Shown: piece after piece, positions 1 through 10,817 of the stretch
Numbering within the stretch: position 1 is the first letter of the stretch
How the letters are laid out: every line of letters begins with the position of its first letter
Assembly (NCBI GenBank): GCA_026770025.1
Contig: JAMXDE010000060.1
Span: 62,001-126,000, forward strand
DNA: 64,000 nucleotides
Source: Craspedostauros australis
Taxonomy: Eukaryota > Bacillariophyta > Bacillariophyceae > Mastogloiales > Achnanthaceae
Direction: 5' to 3'
Translations under genes and position numbers: made by a program
Notes under the pieces: generated by a model
The model's input: the letters and a program-made list of their open reading frames with translations, nothing else
The model's database searches: none
What the model was told of the DNA's origin: nothing

Positions 1-3000
1 CCGGTTCCAATCGCGATGGCGTCGCCGTTGTTGAACAAGGCGATCTTGGCGACGGAATCCAACTCACCGATCGGATCGCACGTCGTCGCGATCATCTCTT
101 GACCCGTCCCGCGCACGCTGTACCAGACCGACTTGGTGGCCGGCGCGTTGATTTGATTGGAGCATTGGTTGGGCGCCCCGATCGTGGCGTTTGCATACGT
201 GCCGACGATGGAGACACCGAGCTGCGCGGAGATGGCATCGTCGCAGTCATTTTCTGAAATTATGTCTTCATCTTCGACGGTGAGATTGAAGATGCCCGTG
301 CGCGTGCCGACGCCGTGAATGTAAATGAGATACTGCTGTCGTGGCAGCGCGAACCACGAGACGGTGCTGAAATCGCCGCACGCCGCTTGATCGTTGGCGG
401 CGACGCAGCTGAGGTCGTCGCAATCCGTGCCGAAGAAGACCGTCATCTGCGTGTCGAAGTTTCCGAACTTGGCCTCGGTGCCGCACGTCGACGCCGTGAT
501 GATCTTGCCATCTCCTTCCACGCGGTACCACAGCCCTTGCGACGTGGCCGAGAAGAATTGTTCGAATCCGCCGCATGTGGGGACGGGCGTGATGGAACCA
601 AAGTGGGTATTGCCCGATGCCTTTCCCATGCGCAACGACGACACATTGCTCGCCTGCATCGGAATGAATCTGGACATGTCACATTTGCGGTTGCTGCCCG
701 TCTGCAACCCGCTGTGATCGATGGGCGGATCTTCGGGCCGCAGAACACCGCCCGGCGACAGCGTCAGCGTGTAATCATGACGTGTTGGGGCCCGGCCGCG
801 ATGATGCACCAAGACGTAGTACCGATCGCCACGCTCGACCGTGAACATGACCTTGCCCGTATCGCTGGCCAGAACGCATCGCAGATTGTCATCGCAGGCA
901 TCGACACCCGCATCCTGCTTGCGGAAGATGGAGATACGGCTATCGAAATCGCCCGTGATCTCGGCTTGCAGGAAACCGGTGGAGGCTGATTCGAACATGT
1001 GCCACGCACCGACGGACGTGTAGTCGACGTCTTGGCAGTTTGGAATGGAGGGCACCTCGTCGCGCACGAGCGGGCGACCGACGATGGTGCCGATCGCGAA
1101 GGACCGAGTCATGATGCTGACATCGATGGAACCGTCCGGTGTGTCGTCGGAGAGGATGGGCGTGGGGCGGACGCAGGATGAGTCGGCCGGATCGATGGAT
1201 TGCAGCGACAGACCGTAGTCGCCCGTGACACCGCGGATGCCGTGAACGAGGACGTAGATATCCGTCTTGGTGGTATCGTCAACTGGTGTCGGCATCTCCC
1301 ACGTGACTTGCGACTGATCCCCGACACCGCATCCAAGACGCTGGTCGTTGGCGGCAAGGCAGGTGAGAGCGTCGCACGACGATCCCTGAAAGACGGATAC
1401 CTGCGTATCGAAGGTGGTGTTGGAACACAGCGAAGCCTTGAGGAATTGGCCAGCAGTGCTTTGCATCTTGTACCACACGCCGCGGCCATTGCCGAGATCG
1501 AGACCCGGACACTCGGGGATGTTGCCCGTCTCGTCGACGGCGCGAGCGTTGGCCGTGGTGCCGGGCATGACGAGATCGGATAAGGAGGCAATGGTGATGG
1601 CCGTCTCGCAGGAGTCGTTGGGATTGGCCTGGTTGTCGGGCACTGCCGTCGGACTCGCGACATCGGCGATGACGGTGGGTGCGGGCGTGGGTTGCGTGAC
1701 ATTCGTCGTTCCGCGCGAGCCTTTGTTGTCGCTGCCACCATCATCACCACCTGCACTGACAAAGTAGCCCACGATTCCGCCGATGATGGCCAACGTCGCA
1801 ATGATGGCGACGAGGAGAATGACCTTCTGCTTCTGCTTCCTGCTGCGGTACTGTTCCGCGCTCCGCTTGTCGTCGGTCGTGACAATTTGCGCTTGCGTGA
1901 CGGTCGCGAGGACCTTGGCATGCGCCTCTTGTTGCGCGCGTCTGCGAAAGTCGACGTCATCGTCGATCGCCAGAACCGATTCGAGGACGGGTGCGGTGTC
2001 CGTCTTTTTTGTGTTGATGGAGAAGTCTCCGGAATACTCCATGCTGCTGCTCAGTTTGCTGCTGTCGGCCGTGAACCGATCCGACGACGGAAAGAGGACG
2101 CTGGCCGATCCGGGACGCGTGCCGACGCTCCGGCCCGAGTGGATGGCCATGGGTTCCGAGTAGAAGCGGCCGTCGCTGTCGTCGGAACCGGGGTAGATGA
2201 CGTCGGTCGTGTCGTTACCATTGTCATTGGGGTTGCCATTGGGGTTGCCATTGGGGTTATCATTGAGGTTGACTTCTACGGTGTCGTCGTGATAACTCGA
2301 AGGAGACGATTGTTCGTACTCATCACCGACGATACCGCGCACACGCACCGCACCCGGCGATGAGTGGTCTGTGACGCTGTGTCCATCGAGTTCCGCCTGG
2401 ATGGACTGTTGCAGGGCCTCGTAGGACTGTCGTTGGCGTTCATTGTTGCTGCGTTGCTGCGAGCCGTAGGTGGGAGACAGCCCGGCACTGTTGGTGCTGA
2501 CGCGTTGTATCGTTGCGCAGGGTGACACGTTGGACGGCGACAGCAGCGAGGCCTCCTTGCTGTGCGCACTGTGCCTGGGACCCACAGCCACAGCGCCATG
2601 CTGCTGCGCGTAGGATCGGCGACCAGCTTTGCCACGAACGGGGCTGACCGTGTTGTTCTTGTTGGAGATGAGTCTCGCCTTGCGCGGCGACGACGGATGC
2701 TTGAGCTGAGCCGCCGGCGATGGCGGTGGATTGAGGGAGGGCACCATCGGCAGCCCCGTCAGCTTGCGTCGCTGCGATGACGTCGACGCGGGCGATACAA
2801 AGCCTGTCTTCCTGGCGGACCTGACCGTCCTGCTGCGTCCGCTATCGTTGGTGCTGGGAGTTGCGATGGGCTGCGCGGACGTGGGCAGTGGAGACACCGA
2901 CGGTTGGTTGCGCTGGTCCTGTCGACGCACTCTGTGCTCCCTGCGCGTGTTGGAGCGCGACGTCTTCCTGTCACCCTCGTCGTCTCCGCTGCGGCTGCTG

Positions 3001-3023
3001 CCATGGTTGCTGTCGTCTTGCAT
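1..3023 (-). CDS. Type II single-pass membrane protein with PPC-like ectodomain repeats (3' end outside window)
   Basis: Reading leftwards from the ATG at 3023 the frame stays open to the window edge: 1007 codons with the C-terminus missing. Residues 1 to about 395 are polar and probably disordered (rich in Ser, Arg, Gln, Asn). One strongly hydrophobic helix follows at about 400-422 (VILLVAIIATLAIIGG core), with no signal peptide, so a type II topology is inferred. The rest forms at least four tandem units of 120-150 residues with the pattern W-Y/H near the start, F-D-T/S-Q, a C-D-x-L-x-C pair, A-N-D-Q, C-G-D, and a Y-x-V/I-x-V-H-G strand. This resembles bacterial pre-peptidase C-terminal (PPC) beta-sandwich repeats, but the assignment is by eye. 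The divergent gene at 4781 has the same architecture and is a probable paralog. The start has an ACCACC context. The role is unknown; a cell-surface or secretory-pathway protein is inferred. Confidence 0.82.
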   Translation of the reverse strand, partial: MQDDSNHGSSRSGDDEGDRKTSRSNTRREHRVRRQDQRNQPSVSPLPTSAQPIATPSTNDSGRSRTVRSARKTGFVSPASTSSQRRKLTGLPMVPSLNPPPSPAAQLKHPSSPRKARLISNKNNTVSPVRGKAGRRSYAQQHGAVAVGPRHSAHSKEASLLSPSNVSPCATIQRVSTNSAGLSPTYGSQQRSNNERQRQSYEALQQSIQAELDGHSVTDHSSPGAVRVRGIVGDEYEQSSPSSYHDDTVEVNLNDNPNGNPNGNPNDNGNDTTDVIYPGSDDSDGRFYSEPMAIHSGRSVGTRPGSASVLFPSSDRFTADSSKLSSSMEYSGDFSINTKKTDTAPVLESVLAIDDDVDFRRRAQQEAHAKVLATVTQAQIVTTDDKRSAEQYRSRKQKQKVILLVAIIATLAIIGGIVGYFVSAGGDDGGSDNKGSRGTTNVTQPTPAPTVIADVASPTAVPDNQANPNDSCETAITIASLSDLVMPGTTANARAVDETGNIPECPGLDLGNGRGVWYKMQSTAGQFLKASLCSNTTFDTQVSVFQGSSCDALTCLAANDQRLGCGVGDQSQVTWEMPTPVDDTTKTDIYVLVHGIRGVTGDYGLSLQSIDPADSSCVRPTPILSDDTPDGSIDVSIMTRSFAIGTIVGRPLVRDEVPSIPNCQDVDYTSVGAWHMFESASTGFLQAEITGDFDSRISIFRKQDAGVDACDDNLRCVLASDTGKVMFTVERGDRYYVLVHHRGRAPTRHDYTLTLSPGGVLRPEDPPIDHSGLQTGSNRKCDMSRFIPMQASNVSSLRMGKASGNTHFGSITPVPTCGGFEQFFSATSQGLWYRVEGDGKIITASTCGTEAKFGNFDTQMTVFFGTDCDDLSCVAANDQAACGDFSTVSWFALPRQQYLIYIHGVGTRTGIFNLTVEDEDIISENDCDDAISAQLGVSIVGTYANATIGAPNQCSNQINAPATKSVWYSVRGTGQEMIATTCDPIGELDSVAKIALFNNGDAIAIGT

Positions 3024-4135
3024 GGTGGTCGTGCTGTTGGCAGTGCTGTTATGAATGGTGTGGTATGGACTTGAATGGACTTGAATGGGGTTGAATGGAA
3101 TGGAGGCTCGCCAGAGCGTTCGTGTGATTATGATCTTCTTGTGTTCTCAATGCTCCAGCCTTTTCAATTCAACTCAATCCAGCCCGACCCAATCCAACTC
3201 AACCCAATCCGACCAAGGCCTGTTCAAGTCAAGTCAAGTCCGTGAGAACAAGTACGACCTATTGGTGCGACCAGTGTGATGAAACAGACAAAACCAGTCG
3301 TATCTTCTGCTGAGAGGGCGCCTGCCTCTCTTGATTGCCTGGCTGACCCTCGCACTTGCTTCTTGTCCACATTCGATTTGTGCGGAATGCGGCCATGTCG
3401 GTGTTGTCGTGTTGCGCTTCTTCTCGATTCCCCACTTCCTCCGCAGACATTTTACGCCATCGTGATGCTGTTGGATCGCCTCTTTCGATCGTGCATGGCT
3501 CCACAATTATCGTTGGAATGCATACGTGCATTGCCATCCCAGTGGTGCGCGGCCAAGCACATGTGCCGACTCCGCCATGGATTCGTTCGTTCGGAAATCA
3601 GGCGCTACCCGCAGAGCATCACGACACACAAGAACGCATTGCCCCGACGCACATCACCGTTTCCCGCATGGTTTCCATAGAAAGACGAAGGCCCAATAAT
3701 TAACCGGACATGACGAAGAGCACTGAAGAATACAATAGATGTGTCGCATCACATATATCTAGACAATCTCAGCGAACCTTGTTGAGACGTGCTAACAACA
3801 TCCACTCCACTTGCGTGATCATGCTCGGGATTTGGGCATAGAAGGATTGTCCTGAGCATCACAATCAGAATATCACTGCGACCCATGACGCCATGTGAAC
3901 GTTACGTCATAACGTTTGTGGGTGATCCACGACAGACTGATTCAAATTGATTCGAATGGGTCAACCCCCAATGTCCTATCGTGTCAAACACGATCCCCAA
4001 GAACAACACCAAAAAAAGTTCGCATGGCGCGGTTTCGCAAGACCACATCCCGCCACCAAGACCAAGACTGAAGAGGAGAGGAAACATCGCGCCATGATGT
4101 GGTGGGAGCAAGATCAAGATACTGGCAGCGCACAA

Positions 4136-4157
4136 CTCTCTCTCTCTCTCTCTCTCT
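4136..4157. repeat. (CT)n microsatellite
   Basis: An uninterrupted CT dinucleotide run of 11 units in the intergenic region. Confidence 0.9.
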
Positions 4158-4500
4158 GCACACAGACAGATACGTGTACCAATAGCACACAGATCCCATC
4201 ACTGCCATCACTGCCATCACTGCCATCACGCTCACTCACTCACTTTTGGACAGCAAGGCAACGAAAGAAGCAGAGCAGACAACTCCCGCCGGTGTTGCCT
4301 CTTTCGATCGTATTATACAATACTCTCTCTGGAAGTATCTGTTCGTTGCCGGCGAAAGATTCATTCAGCATCACCACCTGTTTCTCTGCTGTGGCCATCC
4401 GGTTTTGGATTGTGCACATAGAGTAGCTCTCTTTGTGGCGCGAAACAGGCCAAGAGTAATATTCTACACCACCGCTATTGCGATACTCATAGAGCATTGG

Positions 4501-4534
4501 ATTGAATTGGATTGAATTGAATTGAATTGAATTG
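4501..4534. repeat. (ATTGA)n microsatellite
   Basis: A run of the pentanucleotide ATTGA with a few variant ATTGG units, about 270 bp upstream of the chosen start of the 4781 gene. Confidence 0.85.
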
Positions 4535-4780
4535 CGTCTTTCTCTTTCTCATGAAAGTACAGCCACTCTTGGTGTCATAGTATATATTCTACAGCAACAA
4601 CAGCAGCAACAACAACAGCAACAACAACAACATCGTTGACAATAGAGAGACAGGCAACTGCCTTTGCCTTCGCAGATTTGGGTGAAGGACTCTTCCCATA
4701 GAATAGATACCAATCGCCATCATCATCGTCATCATCGTCGCCATTGGTATTATACAATTAACACCAACAACATCAACATC

Positions 4781-7700
4781 ATGGCCAGCCACGATCACAG
4801 CAGCCGCAGCTTCGATGAAGGCACGGAAGAAGGCAACAGCAACGACAACGACAACGACAATGGCGCCAACATCGACACCAACATAGACGTCAAGATCGAC
4901 ACCAGTATTGACACCAGCCTCAGCAACAATGACAACGAACCTAACAACGACCCTAACAACGAACCCAACACCGAACCCAACACCGAACGCAGCATGACCG
5001 AAGTCTATGAATACCAACGCGACCATCACAATTACAGAGAACAGCAGCACTACGACTTCGCGACGGCCACCACCTCGACGGACGGCACGGAGATGCGGGA
5101 TGTCCCCATCCCGGCGCTGGCCGACAGCATCGACACGGTCGAGACGGGATTCACGGGATCGCCGCGCAAGGAGATCGTCCCCGTCTTGCCCACCATCGAT
5201 TCTGCGGATGACGCTGTGCAGAGCATGGCCGACGATTCCATGCCCAGCGGCGCCATTCCCTCCGTGGATTCCACGGCTGCGGACTCGGCACATTTCCTCA
5301 CACCTCTCGAGCCTGGTCATGTTCCCGGGCATCCGCCTCCGCAATTCAATTCCCTGCAACCGTCCGTTTCCATGGACTCCGTTCCCAGCATCACTCCCGT
5401 GCCGGCCGCGTCCGATGAAATCATGCAAGACGAATGCGTGTCACCAACGACGTCGCTGCCGGCAGCTTGTTCAAGTCCGCCCACCAACAATGCTTCGCCA
5501 AAGACCAAGTCACCGGCGCGCATGCTCGTCTCCGGCTTGTCGATTCCATTGAGCTGCGCCCAACCATCGCCAGAAACCACCATCGATACGCGGCTTGCTG
5601 AACCATCGCGGAGTCCACGGCGTCTGCGACAGCCGCAGCCAATGTACGAATCCGGGCCCACCACGGAGGAAGGTGTTCCACCTACTGAAGATGCTCCCGT
5701 GTTGTCACGTCGCATTGGCGCGGCGCCGCCACGACCAGTGACACCCAGTCGATCGCGTCCCACCACGCCCACGACGCCTGGTCGATCCACCAATCCGCAA
5801 TCCGATACGCAACAACCGGCCAAGCGCCTTGGTGGGGTCGATGCCATTCGTCTCAGTCTCGTGGAGAATTCGCCTGCCAAGCTTCAGCAGAAGCTCAAAG
5901 ACGTCGCTGCGAGTCCGATGCAATCATCGCCGATGGTGCCAATGACGTTCCGTGAGGATCCGGAATCCATGGCTCTCATGATGGCGCCAACGGCAGTAGC
6001 AGCCAACACGCAAGACGACAAGGAATCCGATACGGAAGACGGCGACACGGCGTCCGAAGTTATTGCCCAGCAACGCAAATTCCCAATGAAAGATTCGCCA
6101 TCGTCACCACAACCGCGCAGTCACAACATACGCATCATCCGCGATTCCTTCGAACGGGAGCGACACACGAAGGCCCGCGACAGCGCCACCAGCGAACCGC
6201 AACCCAAGCCCACGCCATCGGCTGGTAACGCCAGGTTTGGCATGAGCCCAGAGGATTGGGAGGCCAAACAACGTGCCAAGTACGGACCGCAATGGAAGGC
6301 AGGACAGGCCAAGAAGCCGCCCATTGCGTCCACTCCAAGCGCCGATACGCACACGGCCAGCACGGTTCTGGCGGGTACCACAGCGAGAGCCACGACGGCG
6401 CCAGGTGCCGTGTCCGTGTCGCAAGGCGAGTCCAGGCCGCACATCCGCATCTCGGGATCTGCCAGCAACACCAACGACGCAGACATGATGGAGGCAAAGC
6501 GCAAGGCGCGTGAAGAACGCGACTCGTCCAACCGCCGCGTGCAAAAGATCCAGGGACGACGCACGCAGAATTCAGCAGCCATGCGATCGTCCGTGCAATC
6601 CACCGGGCCCATGATATTCGATGACGATGACGATATCGCGGAGTTGGAAACACGACGCCAACGTCGTCAGCACCAGTTGCAAAATCAGCATTACAAGCAG
6701 GAACCGGCGTCGCAAGGTGCGAAGAAGCCACCGCCTCCAGCATCCGCCACAACCACTGGAGCAGTCTCACAGCAACGTGATGTGGCAGGCATTCTCAATG
6801 CCAACGTTACGTTGGCCCCTGCCGTGGCGGCTGCTGCTGCTCCCAATGCAGAGTCACAAGATGTACGAATCTCACAAGCGGCGATTGAAAACCTTCACAA
6901 CGGACCGCAATATCTGTCGGATGACGATGACGGAGGGCTGGATGAAGCGGCTCGTCAATCCACAACCATGGAAGACAGAATGAACCAGCAGACTGAAAGA
7001 ATGATGGCAAAAGCCAACTCCGGCCAGCCTTCGAGGCAATCCAATCGCCCCACCCAACGTCTCTCCGACGAGACATCACGGATGGGCCCAAGTCACACTC
7101 AGGATTCGAGGCGCATGCTCGACAACCTGCGAGACTCTGCAAACACCCAACGTCCATCGAGCAGCAGCGCGTCCATACGACACGCCACAACCCCTGGCGC
7201 ATCCGAGAAGTCGGGGATGAAGATCTCGCGCATGTCGCATGCCAGTCAGATCTCGGCCATCCGAGGCGGCAATGATGCAGTCGGACGCAATTCCGCGCTA
7301 TCCCGCCGCATGCGCCAGGAGCAACGCAAATTCGGCAACCTGCGTTCCGGCAACCGGCCCAGCGACGTTCCGATGAATATTGGGGACGGCAGGAGCAGCC
7401 AGGTCACGGTTGGATCCATTGCGATGAGTGAAGTCACCATGTCGGACATGGGCACGATCCGAGGTGACGAAAGCGAGAAATTCAACGCCTCGACATCGAT
7501 CAACCTGGGTTCAGGCAACCGACCCTACGGCAGCAACCAGATGATGGAGAACATCGAGGTTCATGAAAATCCCGATGACTATTCCGACCAGGTCCCACAG
7601 AATGATCCAACCTTCGAATCCTTCGAAACCAACAGCACCAACCAGCAAGCGCAGCAGAACCTGAATGCGACAGTATCGGTGGCCAACAGCATGTCGGTGG

Positions 7701-10129
7701 GTGGTGCCTCAAGCGATGCCATGACAGCCCCAGCGTCGCTTCTGGACGCCGAGTCCACGGTCTTGAGCAATGTTGGCAGCACCAACGCGACCGTCGAGCA
7801 AGCAATTACCGCCGAGTTGGTGACGGATGATTTCGAAGACGAAGAGGCTGCCCGCGAACGCGTCCGCAAAGAGGAGGAACGCAAGGCAGAGGAGCGCCTG
7901 CGCAACACTGCTGTCGTGGCAGAGGCCACCGTTATCCAAGACGAACCCGAGGAAGATGACGCACAAGGCCGGCGAAGGATGTACATCTGTCTAGGAATTC
8001 TGGTCGCGATCATTGCGATAGTTGTCGGAGTCGTCGTCGCGACAAGCGGAGGCAGCGGCGGCGGTGGTGTCGCCGTTCTTCCCACGGAATCCCCAACCTT
8101 CGCTCCGACTCCTCGACCATTCAACGATGTGTGCGAGCTCGCTCACGATCTGCTCGCCACGGGAGCCATCGTCTCGACCAACAATCAGAATGCAAACGAG
8201 GATGACATCGAGTGCGAGCTTGAGAATAGTGGAGGCGGGGGTGTTTGGTACACTATCCAAGGCGTCGGAAAACGCGTGCGAACTTCCACATGCTCAGGCA
8301 CCACCATCGACACTGAGATCAAGGTCTTCTCTGGTGAATGCGATGCCCTTTCGTGCATCGGAGGCAACGATCAGCTTTGCGGCGATCAGAGCTCCGTGGG
8401 CTGGTTTGCCGAGGAAGGCATGACCTACAAGATCCTCGTCGGAGGATTCCGAACCTCCAGCCGAGGTCCGATCACGTTGACATTGGAAGAAGTCGACGAC
8501 ATCAGCCAGTGCTCTCTGGCCGATGACGTTTCGGGCGGGGAAGTCCTGCTTGGCTCCACCAGGGGCGTTATCGACGTTGCAGAACTCGAGGCGTGCGGAG
8601 AGGCAGAGGCTGCCACCACACCGAGCGCGTGGTACCGCATGGCTGGAGATGGCAATCTGCGCTGCGCCTCGATGCTGAATCGCGACGTCCTGTTCGACAG
8701 CCAGCTCTCCGTCGTGTCAGGCACCTGCGACTCGCTATCGTGCGTCGGTGGTGTCGAAGTTGGCAGCGAAGACGAGATCGTTTGGAGGACCAGCAACGAC
8801 ACTGTCTACTACGCCGTCGTCCATGGCTCCAACAGGACCATCGCAGGCAACGGCCGCAATCCATCCAGCGGCCCAGAAGGTGACTTCCAGGTGACGATCA
8901 AGTTCCCACCCGAGAATACGTTTTGCGAAGGTGCTGTTGGGCTGGATCCCAACGGAACCTCCAACATCCAAGCATCCACGGTCGATGCCTGTAGAACGGG
9001 CGAACACCCATGTGCTGGGGTTGATGCGCGGGATCCAGGTTTGTGGTACGTCCTCGAAGGAATCGCAGACAGCATCATGAGCGTGTCCACATGCGACCAG
9101 GATAATCCTCGAGCTGTCAGGTTGTTCCTCTCGCGCAACATCGACGCCGGGTGCGAAACGCAACAATGCCTGCAGGACGTTCGCGAAGTACCATGCGATG
9201 GTCAGTCGACGCTGTTGTGGCGATCTGCCGTCAACGAAACCTACTTCGTCATGGTTCAATCCAACGACGGTGGCGAATTCAGCCTGAGCACGGAGCAGAT
9301 CACCGTGACTCACGAATGTGAAGCTGCCACGTTGCTGCTCCCAGAGGAGGGATCGGTCATCGGATACATGAATGACGCCAACACGACGTACGGCGTCGCA
9401 TCGGAAGACGGCAACATCACAGACGTGGAAACCGACGGGATGTGGTTCGTCTTCAACGGAACTGGCGAAAGCTACTTGCTGTCAACGTGCGATGAGTTCA
9501 ACGAGATCGATGTCGACCTTGTTGTATTCACTGGCGGATGCGACGGTTTGCAACCGCTCACAGCCGTGTCTCAGAACTGCGCATCTGGAATGATCGTGTC
9601 CTTCGACTCCGTGTTGGGAGTGGAGTACCACATCCTGGCCGAATCCGGCTCACCAGCAAGCGTGGCGGATGGCGGCGGCAGTGACGGCATCTTCCGTGTG
9701 ACGATCGAACCAGGTTTCCTGGGCGTTCCAAACGACCTCTGCAGATCGGCCACGCAATTGGAGTACCCCGCAGGTGACAACCCGGTCAGCGTGTTTGGTT
9801 CCACCACGAACGCCACCGGGGACGACGTCGAGACCTGCGGGCTCAGCAACTCCATCTCGTCGCCCGTCTGGTACTTCGTCGAAGGCCAAGGCAAGCAGAT
9901 GCGGGCGTCGCTGTGCTCCGACGCGACGACGTTCGATACGCAGATCTACATCTACAGCGGTGATTGCGACGCGTTGCTGTGCGTGGCCGCGGACGACGAT
10001 TCCTGCGGCGACCGCAGCGTCGTGTCGTGGATCGCCGAGGAAGACGAGACGTACTACCTTCTCGTGGGCGGTCACATCGACACGGGTGATTTCCGGTTGG
10101 ATGTGGCGGAGATCGCGGACGTGGAGTAG
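4781..10129 (+). CDS. Giant type II single-pass membrane protein with five PPC-like ectodomain repeats
   Basis: The protein is 1782 residues from the ATG at 4781 (MASHDHSS). An in-frame ATG at 4664 would add 39 His/Thr/Asn-rich residues; the downstream ATG was preferred because it follows a CAACATC leader and that extension looks like UTR. Residues 1 to about 1060 are low-complexity and probably intrinsically disordered, with acidic patches and a Glu/Arg-rich helix (about 1025-1050) just before the membrane segment at about 1067-1090 (core ICLGILVAIIAIVVGVVV). A Gly/Ser linker leads to five tandem ectodomain units of about 130 residues. Each has W-Y/W-F, D-T-x-I, S-G-x-C-D, L-x-C and Y-x-x-L-V-G-G signatures, plus N-glycosylation-type sites. 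The last unit is the most canonical. Cysteines are frequent after the membrane helix and nearly absent before it, which fits an oxidising extracellular or luminal side. It is a paralog of the divergent gene ending at 3023. Function unknown. Confidence 0.85.
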   Translation: MASHDHSSRSFDEGTEEGNSNDNDNDNGANIDTNIDVKIDTSIDTSLSNNDNEPNNDPNNEPNTEPNTERSMTEVYEYQRDHHNYREQQHYDFATATTSTDGTEMRDVPIPALADSIDTVETGFTGSPRKEIVPVLPTIDSADDAVQSMADDSMPSGAIPSVDSTAADSAHFLTPLEPGHVPGHPPPQFNSLQPSVSMDSVPSITPVPAASDEIMQDECVSPTTSLPAACSSPPTNNASPKTKSPARMLVSGLSIPLSCAQPSPETTIDTRLAEPSRSPRRLRQPQPMYESGPTTEEGVPPTEDAPVLSRRIGAAPPRPVTPSRSRPTTPTTPGRSTNPQSDTQQPAKRLGGVDAIRLSLVENSPAKLQQKLKDVAASPMQSSPMVPMTFREDPESMALMMAPTAVAANTQDDKESDTEDGDTASEVIAQQRKFPMKDSPSSPQPRSHNIRIIRDSFERERHTKARDSATSEPQPKPTPSAGNARFGMSPEDWEAKQRAKYGPQWKAGQAKKPPIASTPSADTHTASTVLAGTTARATTAPGAVSVSQGESRPHIRISGSASNTNDADMMEAKRKAREERDSSNRRVQKIQGRRTQNSAAMRSSVQSTGPMIFDDDDDIAELETRRQRRQHQLQNQHYKQEPASQGAKKPPPPASATTTGAVSQQRDVAGILNANVTLAPAVAAAAAPNAESQDVRISQAAIENLHNGPQYLSDDDDGGLDEAARQSTTMEDRMNQQTERMMAKANSGQPSRQSNRPTQRLSDETSRMGPSHTQDSRRMLDNLRDSANTQRPSSSSASIRHATTPGASEKSGMKISRMSHASQISAIRGGNDAVGRNSALSRRMRQEQRKFGNLRSGNRPSDVPMNIGDGRSSQVTVGSIAMSEVTMSDMGTIRGDESEKFNASTSINLGSGNRPYGSNQMMENIEVHENPDDYSDQVPQNDPTFESFETNSTNQQAQQNLNATVSVANSMSVGGASSDAMTAPASLLDAESTVLSNVGSTNATVEQAITAELVTDDFEDEEAARERVRKEEERKAEERLRNTAVVAEATVIQDEPEEDDAQGRRRMYICLGILVAIIAIVVGVVVATSGGSGGGGVAVLPTESPTFAPTPRPFNDVCELAHDLLATGAIVSTNNQNANEDDIECELENSGGGGVWYTIQGVGKRVRTSTCSGTTIDTEIKVFSGECDALSCIGGNDQLCGDQSSVGWFAEEGMTYKILVGGFRTSSRGPITLTLEEVDDISQCSLADDVSGGEVLLGSTRGVIDVAELEACGEAEAATTPSAWYRMAGDGNLRCASMLNRDVLFDSQLSVVSGTCDSLSCVGGVEVGSEDEIVWRTSNDTVYYAVVHGSNRTIAGNGRNPSSGPEGDFQVTIKFPPENTFCEGAVGLDPNGTSNIQASTVDACRTGEHPCAGVDARDPGLWYVLEGIADSIMSVSTCDQDNPRAVRLFLSRNIDAGCETQQCLQDVREVPCDGQSTLLWRSAVNETYFVMVQSNDGGEFSLSTEQITVTHECEAATLLLPEEGSVIGYMNDANTTYGVASEDGNITDVETDGMWFVFNGTGESYLLSTCDEFNEIDVDLVVFTGGCDGLQPLTAVSQNCASGMIVSFDSVLGVEYHILAESGSPASVADGGGSDGIFRVTIEPGFLGVPNDLCRSATQLEYPAGDNPVSVFGSTTNATGDDVETCGLSNSISSPVWYFVEGQGKQMRASLCSDATTFDTQIYIYSGDCDALLCVAADDDSCGDRSVVSWIAEEDETYYLLVGGHIDTGDFRLDVAEIADVE

Positions 10130-10394
10130 TTTGGAGAAGGGATTTGTGATGGAGCACCTGCGCCAGTACTTCGAGTATTAAGATTGTGTGAAGTAATACA
10201 AAATGTTAACATGCGAATATTATACGAGTGAAAGAATTTGCTGTTGAGTTATGTACTATCAATGTGAATAGAGTACGCGCACTCAAGAGCATCCGTGCTC
10301 CATTCTATTATAGTATTTGTATCTGTGCAATGGAGTATTCTACAATATTATCTTATATGTGGACTCCTTCATCTTTCTCGTGAATGGATCTTCA

Positions 10395-10817
10395 TCACTT
10401 GGCACTCTCAGCGCCTTGCTCAGCGTTGACATCGGCAGTTGCGCTCCTCGAACGTCCCATAACCCAACCTCCTAACCTCGACCACCACGACGGCTTGTTC
10501 GCAGCCACATCGCCAGCCACAACGATGGCGCCATCGCCGTACGACTTGGACCGATCCGCCGCGACCTGCAACTCGCGCAGCTGGTCGCGGTAGGCCTGGC
10601 GTTGCTGCGCCAGGTCCGCCTTCTCCTTGGCCAACGCGCGGATCTTCTCCTTGACGTTGGTGTTGGGATTCTCGGGGTACTTGATGAACTGCCAGTAGTC
10701 GGCCCAGTACTTCTGCGCCTCGGGATCGGAGTAGTAGGCCGAGGCGAAGATCGGGATGGAGATGTAGATGCCGAACTTCCAGGCCTCCAAGTATAGTCCT
10801 TGCTTGCCTTTTACCAT
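10395..10817 (-). CDS. PET100: PET100-like cytochrome c oxidase assembly factor
   Basis: A 140-residue protein. The ORF extends upstream, but the first 116 codons of that extension are low-complexity, and the ATG at 10817 gives the family-typical N-terminus. Residues 7-30 contain the PET100 hallmark L-E-A-W-K-F-G-x-Y followed by a short hydrophobic segment with a proline (IPIFASAYY). A D-P-E/W-rich stretch and a charged coiled-coil helix (about 54-85) follow. Known PET100 proteins are single-pass inner-membrane proteins that help build cytochrome c oxidase. Yeast and human relatives are shorter (roughly 75-110 residues), so the Gly/Ala/Ser tail (about 90-140) is an extension. The gene converges on the membrane-protein gene ending at 10129, with 265 bp between the stops. 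Identification is by motif only. Confidence 0.72.
   Translation of the reverse strand: MVKGKQGLYLEAWKFGIYISIPIFASAYYSDPEAQKYWADYWQFIKYPENPNTNVKEKIRALAKEKADLAQQRQAYRDQLRELQVAADRSKSYGDGAIVVAGDVAANKPSWWSRLGGWVMGRSRSATADVNAEQGAESAK

Larger units (their letters stand above)
3024..4780. other. Intergenic region between two divergent paralogs, with simple repeats
   Basis: No convincing gene is seen. This 1.76-kb stretch must hold both promoters of the divergent membrane-protein genes. It contains degenerate pyrimidine/purine runs (about 3061-3110 and 3165-3240, built on TTGAATGGA and CAATCCAACT-like words), a CT run, ACTGCCATC repeats at about 4198-4228, an ATTGA run, and a CAACAACAG tract at about 4592-4633 that probably lies in the 5' UTR of the gene starting at 4781. 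Open frames here (for example 3276-3680) are short, have no recognisable domains and are composition-driven. Confidence 0.6.

Noticed and set aside
4664-4780. Upstream ATG extending the 4781 gene by 39 residues
   Set aside because: The extension is His/Asn/Thr-rich, looks like translated UTR repeat, and is followed by a well-placed ATG after a CAACATC leader.
4589-5428. Antisense Val/Asp-rich frame at the start of the 4781 gene
   Set aside because: A shadow of Asn/Asp-rich repeats on the plus strand.
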